Positions 11,301-20,300 of a stretch of DNA of 29,300 nt are shown here, piece by piece. This DNA is from Haplomitrium mnioides. Its lineage: Eukaryota > Marchantiophyta > Haplomitriopsida > Calobryales. The notes beneath the pieces are model-generated. The model saw nothing but the letters and a program-made list of their open reading frames with translations. It was not told the DNA's origin and made no database searches. A program made the translations under genes and the position numbers. The stretch covers positions 1 through 29,300 of the forward strand of contig JBNGIS010011529.1 in the NCBI GenBank assembly GCA_049999725.1. Reading direction: 5' to 3'. Position 1 is the first letter of the stretch; the number at the start of each line of letters is the position of its first letter.

Positions 11301-14300
11301 TGCCAGCTTCAGAACAGCATTCATCCAGAAATCCAGCCAGCAACACCTGTAGTAAACTCGAAGGCCCCAATCACTAACCTTTCAGCAGACCTCTCTGGGA
11401 GTTATGCTCTTGGATGTTTGCTTCACAAGATCAAACTAAAGTGAAATGAATGATGTCACAAGCTGATGCTTGAGAGTTGACAGATTTTGATTAGTTGGAT
11501 TCTTGGTGTAGTGTTAGGCATCATCATGACTGAGTTTTCCCGTTACTTCTGGAAAGTGGCTGAAACTAAGTACGATGATTGATCAGGACCTACTGTCGGG
11601 AACTGACGAACCCAGCAGGAAGTTGTGGCAGCTTGTCTTTGCTACACAAGATTAGGCTGAATAGTCTGAAGCTTTGTGTCTGACACCACATTGTCAAGGC
11701 TGCACTCTATGTGTGCACAGTTGTGATATGTGTAGGTTTTTCCTAGACTATTGCAGCTTCCATTTAATTGTTTTTGTGGTTAGTTTTGCTCTCCACAACT
11801 TCATAACTAAAATAATATAAATCAAGACCACTGCCCTTGTTCGTTGTCAACTACGTGCTTTCCTGAAAGAGGGAGTTCCCTCCTGCCCAGATAAAAGAAA
11901 AATACCAAATGGAACGTAGAAGATTGTAATTTACAATCAGGACTCGATTTTCCACTACACCAGAACTAGAGCTTGGGTCTAATTTTGCCCACCAAGGTTT
12001 TGTTTACATCTCAAAGGAAGCTTTGAAAGCCAAATGCAATGCTCAGGAAAGTTGTAGCTGTGTCATTCTACACCTTTATCCAAGGTGTGCAGTAGCTAAA
12101 TGTACAAAGATTTGTATAGTGTTGTGTTCCATGATCGGGAGCTGATTCAATCAACTGGAAGCTTTCACTGCCATGCATGATGAGGGTGCTTGGTCTGAAC
12201 TCTTTGGCTAATTGAGGGCTACACACTACATTGCGATAATTGGGTTCTCTCTGAGGGTTCTTTTGGGTGTCTGCTTCACAAGAGAAAACTAGAGTGAAAT
12301 CAAGCTGTCCAAGAGTGGACATTTCTTTACTTGTTTGAATTCTTGGTGTATGGAAAATTTTGCTGTTGTAGCAAGAGTGCTTGATTGCAATTGAACTGTC
12401 TGCCTGGTTTATTGGCACTTTCTTTCTGGCTGCTGGTCGGCTTTTCTTTGCCTTTCTGATAGCCAAAATATGCAGCGAAGTGGTCAAATGTACAAGTCTT
12501 TGACAGTAGCAGCAGTCCCAAGGCATAGAGGAGAGATAGAAGATGGAGCAGAGGTGCTTATCGAGTGTCAAAATGTGTACAAGTCATTTGGAGAGAAACA
12601 CATACTGCAGGGAGCTAGCTTTAAGGTTTGTTGTATTCTTTGTCTAATTTGTGCACTTTTGAATTCTTAATATCCAACTGTCTTGTATTCTCACATGTCT
12701 TTATATTTAATTACTGAGTTTGTGTAAGTTTCATTGTATCAGAAGTGATTAGTGATTATTGTTGTTCCTGCTCATGAATTATATCTTATGCATTTGTCAA
12801 AGATTCGGGAGGGAGAAGCAGTGGGTATTATTGGGCCTTCTGGTACTGGAAAGTCGACTGTTCTTCGAATCATGGCTGGATTGCTGACTCCTGATAAGGT
12901 TCAAATCAAATTATATAATGTGTGTTAGTGAAGGTCATTGACCACAAGGCCTTGTCATAGCTTGTACAATGTGACAGTTTTCATAATATTTTACAACTGT
13001 GTTCAGGGAGAAGTTCACATTTGTGGAAAGAAGCGCAAAGGTTTAATAAGCGATGAAGCACTCTCTGGTCTACGGATTGGGTTGGTAAGCCTTATGTTTA
13101 ATCATAAAACTAAAATGGATTACCTCAGTATGGTATATCCAGTAAAATGGACAAAAAAAATTTACCTTTGATATGGATCTGAATAGACTTTGTTGAATTG
13201 GAGCCTTTAGGTTCTTATCATAGTAATCTTTCTGGATCCTCAAAATCTTATTTTTAATATGCCTGAAATCCAAAGGGTAATGGAATTGACTTGGTGTCGG
13301 TATGACTATCAGGTATTTCAAAGTGCAGCACTATTTGACTCTTTAACAGTTCGTGAGAATGTTGGTTTCATGCTGTAAGCAGCACCAACTACTCTGTTGT
13401 GATAGTTTGCATGCTGGTTAATTAATTGACTGTGGCCTTCAAAAAGCCTGCTCTTCTTCTCACTACTGTTGTTTTCCCTGTCTTACAAGGCTAAATACTG
13501 TGAAGACTCTGCTATTAATGAAATCTGTAATGGTGTGTTTGCAGGTATGAACATTCAAATTTACCCGAAGAAAAAATACTGGATCTGGTGAAGGAAAGTT
13601 TGGCAGCTGTAGGGTTAAAGGTACAATTTCGTAAATCTGACATGTTTTTTTTTTAATGGGGTTCTAATTTGTGGATGCTGGAATTGACAGTAGACTGCCA
13701 TTTGACCAACTACATTTTTATGATAGGGAGTCGAGGAGAGGTTTCCTTCTGAGTTATCAGGAGGGATGAAGAAACGTGTTGCACTTGCACGGGCTATCAT
13801 ATCAGATGACCACCAAGACCAGAATGAGCGAGAGGTAGGATTTTTTAGAAATTTGATTTAAATCATGTTCATGTGTTGATTGCTCTATCCTCTTCCACAC
13901 AAGAAACACCATCCAAGGAAAATTTCTTGAGATTCTTAGCAGAATATACCACTGGGAAGATGAAAATTCGTGCTGGAACAGCTGCTGGAAGATGGAGAGC
14001 TCTGAGGAAGTTTTCCTCAAACCACTAGCATACAGAATGGTGAAGATGAAAACAAGGAAAGGAAAAGGAAAAGCAAACTTTAGCAGGACTCAATGCATAT
14101 GTGAAAAAGAAAGTGGAAGACTTGCTTCTCTCTTTCAGGCCGGTTTGGGACTTTAATCAATTCTATTCTCTGCTTTTGCATCTATGTATACGTGGAGGAG
14201 GGAGGTGGATCAAGTGCCCAAAATCCACTGTCAGCATGTGGTCACTCACTTTACACTCTCGCTTGCTGTAGAAATACTTTTTGATGTATAAAGTATATGA

Positions 14301-17300
14301 GAAGAAGCTGATTGTTCAGCCTTCAGAATTCTCAGCTACAGCTCTTTGATCTCTCTTTGATTTATCAACATGGTATCAGAGCAAGGTTCATGAATAGAGA
14401 AATTGTCTGGCGAAAATTGAGTCGATCCCCACAAAATCAAAAAATTCAATTTGGTGCGTCTTCGAAGCTGACCCTGGCGCACCGCAATTCTGATTGCTGG
14501 TTTCACGAATCTGATTGTTGGTGCATCGCGAATCTGATTTCACCTGTCTTTTTTTTTTTTCTACAGGAAGTAAAAACTTTATTTCCACACATCAAATACA
14601 ACCGCAGAGGCGGCAAAACTTCAAAGTCTCTGATTTCGCCTGTCTCCTTCAACACATATTTTGCCAGCAAGCAAGGTCTTGCAGTTGCGTTTTCATCTGC
14701 CTCCGTATGATCTGTTTCGTCTTCTGCATACCATGATTTCGGGATCCAGCAATTCGTCCTCTGCACATAGCAAAGTCAGATGCCAGCAAAACTTCAAAGT
14801 CTCTGATTTCGCCTGTCTCCTTCAACACATATTTCGTCAGCAAGCAAGGTCTTGCAGTTGTGTTTTCATCTGCCTCCATATGATCTGTTTCTTCTTCTGC
14901 ATACCATGATTTTGGGATCCAGCAATTCGTCCTCTGCACATAGCAAAGTCAGACGCCAGCGACCCTCTTTCTGTATATTGTGATTTCGAAGGTGGTCACA
15001 AGAGGTGACATGAATTCTGGAATTTCTTGAGGTGTCGATTTGCTGAACCCATCTGGATTTTTTTTCTTCAACAGAGACTTCTTCTCTGAGTAGACAGTGT
15101 CGATTTGTGTTGGGAGTACAGTGCTTGTTTTGGTTTCGGGTGCACTTGATTCGAAGGGTTCAAAATGGTGGATGGGATTTCTCAGATTGTAAGTGAGAAA
15201 CTAAATGAAAACAATTACAGTGTTTGGTTGTGAGAGTGACCAACTTCCTTAAAGGCAGAGGGTTCTGGGATTTTATCACTGGTGCTGAAGCAGAGCCTGT
15301 GTTGGTACCAATCCCATCTGCTGTAGAAATGCAAGTATTTAAGATTGATATTGAGAAAGTACATAAGTTGCTATGCTGGCTTAGATGATAAGATGTTGAT
15401 GATAAGATGATGTGATATGTATCTGCAGCAAAAACACCCAAGGAAGCTTGGGATATCCTGAAGAATAGGTATGCAGTGCTAAAATCAGATGGAGTTTTTC
15501 AATTTGCAGAAAGAAAAACTCAATATCAATGCCTATGCCTTGAAAATTAAATCACTAGCTGAACAGCTGGTGAATGTAGGAGAAGATGTACAAGAGAGTG
15601 CCATGGTGGCATTATGCCTAAATGGTTCGGGCAAAGGATACAAGCAATTTAAGACCTCTATGAGAACAAGGGAGGGAGCTACGTCGTTTATGCAGCTCAT
15701 CTCTATGCTTGTTGCAGAATAACTTGACCTTGGTGGAGGAGCCTCAAGTAGTCAAGGCAACCAGGAGCAAGCTTTCTACTCTAACAGACAGGGAGGCCAA
15801 TCTAGAGGCAGGGGAGCAATCAAGGATGTGGAGGTCAACATCAGAACTCAGAAACAGATTTTTTTATTTTTTTATTGTGGCAAGCCAGGCCACATGGCGA
15901 GAGACTGTTATAAGGACCAGAATGATCTGCGGACGAACAGAGTTCAAGGGAACTATGCAGGTTCCAGTAAGACAAATATTGAAACATCATTTGTTGTGCA
16001 ACATGGGTACTCATCTGTCATGCATGAGAAAAAGAATGGCACTGAAGACAAATAGTTTGTAGATTCTGTGTGCTCAAACCACATGACCAGTTACAGAGAA
16101 TGGTTTAAAGAAACCAGAGATCTGAGTACACCCGGATATGTTGAGACAGGTGATTCAACTATGCACCCTATTCACCAGATTGGGAGCATACCTTTTGTGG
16201 TGGAGAATGGTAAGACAAAGTGCTTGTCTGATGTCATGCATGGTCCCAGAATTCAGAAAAACTTGATTTCAGTTGGACAATGTGTTGAGCAGAACATGCA
16301 GGTGTGATTAATCCTACAGCTGTTTTTATTGAGGATTGAGAAACAATTGTGAGCTCATCACAAAAGGAAGTAGAAACGGCAGAATGTTTACTCTAGATGT
16401 AAGCATGCCGGAAGTGACAGAAGCCATGTTTGCACATAATACAAGAGTTGTATCAGATATTGAGATTTGGCACAAGCGTATTGGGCAAGTTAACATACAA
16501 AGATTGAGAGGCATGCAGAGTTCAGGGGTAGTCAATGGGCTGCCCAGGTTTAAAGTGGAAGGAATGCAGAATGTGTGTGAAGCTTGCCAATTTGGTAAGC
16601 AGGCAAGGAAGCCATTTCCTCATGACGCATATGGCCACTTAAGTTGATACTCTCAGATGTATGGGGTCCTACAAAAACAGAGTCCATTAGAGGATGCACA
16701 TACTTTGTTACATTTATTGATGATTGTTCACGAAAAATGTGGGTATGTTTCATGAAGAAAAAAGTCAAGTGTTTGATCACCAGCGATGTGCCAGGCACCT
16801 CACATCTGTGACAGATTCTGAATTTGGAGACATAATTCCAGTAGTGGGAGTACCAGTGGTAAATGAGAGGACATAGAGAACATTGTGCCAAGCGTTCTGG
16901 GAGGCTGAGCAAGCATCCAATGAGAATGGATCTGGCAGTGCCAGAGACATTGGGAATCAACGTGACCATCAGAGATGATCCACTAACACTAAAGGAGGCG
17001 TTGTTCAGGGAGGATACCCAGCAGGCATGGAAGGTGGTTTTTCAAGGAGGAAGTTGATTCACTCCATAAAACCAGACCTGAACTCTAAACCAAGTTGCCC
17101 AAGGAGAGGAAAGCTGTGGGGTGTAAGTGGGTACTGAAGGTCATGTACCAAGTATTGGAAAGTAAACTCGAAAATCCACGTGAAGAGTTGAAGGGGCTGT
17201 CGAGAAAGAGCACGTAACCCGAAATAAGCTTCGAAGAAGACAGATGAGGTTAGAATCGAAAATCGCCAGAAAGGAGGTCGTGATACACCATGATAACAGG

Positions 17301-20300
17301 ATCGCGATGCTTCAGGATCAGCTTCGCGATCAACCAGAAATCAGAGTCTAAGACGAAAATCGTGTTTAGGTTGAAATGCAATTTTCGGCAGGACCTCGCC
17401 CTCCCCCTCGCCCGTTGAAGATGATTCGCCTGGCTCGAAAACATGATATCAATAAGATGCAGAAAAAACGACATCGCAATGCTGCGACCTTCACAGATGT
17501 GGAACCAGAGGTGAAATTCAAACAGGAAATAAAAACGCCAGCATGCGAATAGGGGAGTGTCTAAAACAGGAAACGCGATTCCTGTTCTTTGAGGCCTTCT
17601 CACGAACTCGACTCGTAATCTGTTCTTAAGACTCTCGAGGAAGTTTTGGTATACTGAGGATGCATCGAGCTCCTCTTCTGTTGATTTATATACTCATAAC
17701 AATACCAGCAATGGGCTGGATTTCTGTGGGCGCCCAGTTCTAAATCTATGGGCGATAGAATCCTGGCAGGTAAAGGAGACCATTCTTCGAGTATGGACAA
17801 GAGCAGCTCTACCGGCTGCATATTTGTCTATACCTGCACATATGAGACTTTTTCTTTGTATGCTCATGCACACGACTGCATGAGCATCATTATCGCTCCC
17901 TCTTGAGGCTAAGGAATTATTTTCCTTAGGAGCCTCCTAATGCTGCCACGTGTCACCATCAGGTGCATCCATGTTTCAGCATCCCCAGAAGTGTCTCTAA
18001 TTTAGAGTCTAGCTAAACTAGCTGATAAGCTAAAAAAGAAACTATACAAATGAAATAGATCAGGAGAAAAGCTCCTGATCATATTCTACAGCAGCTAAGA
18101 TACATTTCCAACACAAGTTAATGGGTCTGTGGAGAGATACAAGGCAAGGCTGGTTGCCACAAAGGATTCACACAGATGGCCGGAGTAGATTGTACAGAAA
18201 CCTTTGCACTGGTTGCAAAGTTTTCTTCAATTAAGTGTCTGTTGGCTGTTGCTGCAATGATGGACTAGGAAGTACATCAAGTGGATGTCAAGATGGGATT
18301 CTTGAATGGAGATCTTGAGGAAGAAATCTATATTCAGCAGCCAGAAGAATTTGTTTTGAGAGGAAGGAATGCTTTGTGTGCAGATTAAACAAGGCATTAT
18401 ATATGGCCTCAAGCAAGCATCAAGGGCATGGTACCAGCGGATTGACACACATCCAATACAAAGGAACTTAAGGAGTGATGCAGGTCATAGTGTTTACACC
18501 TGGAGAGAGGGTAGAACACTGAATTTTGTCAGGGCATAGTAATGATCAGCAATGATCTGGAGCAGTTGGGTCAGGTCAAGAAGGACCTGGAGGTGACATT
18601 TGAAATGACAGACCTACAGAAGATTCACTATCTTCTTGGGATACATGCTCAGAGGGCCATAGCTTGAGTGGGAGGATGGATCCTGAATGGGATCCAGATG
18701 CAGTCCTTCCCAAGGTTCAATCCTTGGAAGGATTCTCTCTCTTGTAAATAATTACAGACTAACGTATTGTTAGTCATGGTTAACATAACTAGCTTGGTAG
18801 TTAGTTAAGGCTAATTCAGTATACTGCCATGTGTCAGTCACACAGGCAATTTTGGACAAACTTGTTTTCTAGCGTGACTGAGAAAGAGAAGACGTGAGGC
18901 ATGCAGATCGTGGAGCGATCTGATGCCTAACATATGGCAGGATAGAAAACGTGCGCTCATTAGCACTTTGTAATTATCAAGGAGATTTCTCCTTTATGTG
19001 TATATATACTTCGGGGCTCACCATCGAGTGCAAGCAACCCGCAAACATACATTTCTGTGTAAGTCTTTCATTCCTTGCTCAAAGCTTTTCTTGCACCTCA
19101 TCACTCAGGAGAAAGGAAACCTTAGTTTCCTGCCACGACCTGGGATTTCTGCCATCGCGAACTTAGAGGAAGAGTGCCCAGCATACACCCAGCATTTTCG
19201 TGCGTTTTCTGCTATCGTTCCTGCCATCGCAAAGGAGGGATCGCAAGCATCCCGTGAGTCCATCGACGAAGTGCAAGTCTGCTATTATAGGTTGTTTGTC
19301 TTCCTGCGATTCTAAATCACAAAGCGTGGAGGTGTTTTGTGACTGAGATTATCAATTCGATTTGATAAATCCCAGCACTCATTTCTCTCACAAAAGTGCC
19401 GCATCAGAATTCGAAGTTCCATTTCAGACATTCCAGTGAAAATCAACATTCGATTTTTATTAGGATGGACATGCAAGGAAGATCACACTGAATCAAAAGG
19501 TCTGTATTGGGAAAACTCTTGGAATGGCAGATTGGAAGGCAATCTGCATTCCATTACAAGCTGGTATGAGGTCAATCAAGGATGGGACCTGGAACAAAAG
19601 AGGAGGCTGAAGTGCAGTAGGCAGTCTGAATTATGCCATGACTTTCCTATGCAGTGGAAGTTGTCTCAAGGTTATGATTTGCCTATGCAGTGGAAGTTGT
19701 CTCAAGGTTTGTGTCCAACCCACACAACCCAGGTATGACTCACTGGCTTGCAGTGAAAAGAATTCAAGGCTCCAAGGATCCTGTGCTGGAGTACAGTGGA
19801 TGTCTGGAATCCACTCTGATCAGCAACAGTTCACTGATCGGATATAGTGACTCTGATTATGCAGGAAGCAAGGATGATGGAAAGTCCACATCAGGGTATG
19901 CTTTACTAATGGGAGGAGGCTTGGGTTTTCAGGCTGGATAAACCCACCACCACTTGTGAAGATAATCAGGGTTGCATATCATTGGGGTAGGATCCAACCT
20001 ATCACTCAAAGACCAAGGCACTGACAAGGAACAAGCATGAAGAATTGCTTTGGGATGCTTGCTGTAAAAATGGTTCACTGAGGAGTGTTGAAAATTGGCA
20101 GCTCACAATTTTGCTGCTGGTGGAACAGAGGAGTTGCCTGATCCTGCTCAGGAATTCCTGTAACATATCACGCAAAGACCAAGGCGCTGACAAGGAACAA
20201 GCATGAAGGCTTGCTTAGGGATGCTTGGTGTGAAAATGGTTCGCTGTTGTGTTGTATCAAGTCGTTTTTGAATGACTTGATATCACTCAAAGACCAAGGC

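Larger units (their letters stand above)
10979..12475. other. Remainder of intron 1 before exon 2
   Basis: Apart from the inverted and direct repeats listed separately, no gene or transposon protein was recognised. The last 50 bp form a polypyrimidine-rich acceptor region ending tgcag at 12475. Confidence 0.5.
18115..20080 (+). pseudogene. copia reverse transcriptase and RNase H remnant
   Basis: After the solo [33 protein letters not shown], the NGDLEEEIY box and [12 protein letters not shown] follow in changing frames. The catalytic YVDD is deleted near 18535 and [18 protein letters not shown] follows directly. RNase H is readable as [10 protein letters not shown] and [20 protein letters not shown] up to 19941, then GCISLG and [12 protein letters not shown]. 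Confidence 0.82.

Noticed and set aside
11081-11370. Minus-strand frames as exons of another gene
   Set aside because: The frames overlap the inverted repeat and show no conserved motif or consistent splice sites.
12068-12571. 167-codon minus-strand reading frame across exon 2
   Set aside because: It lies opposite a well-supported exon and intron, with no domain-like sequence.
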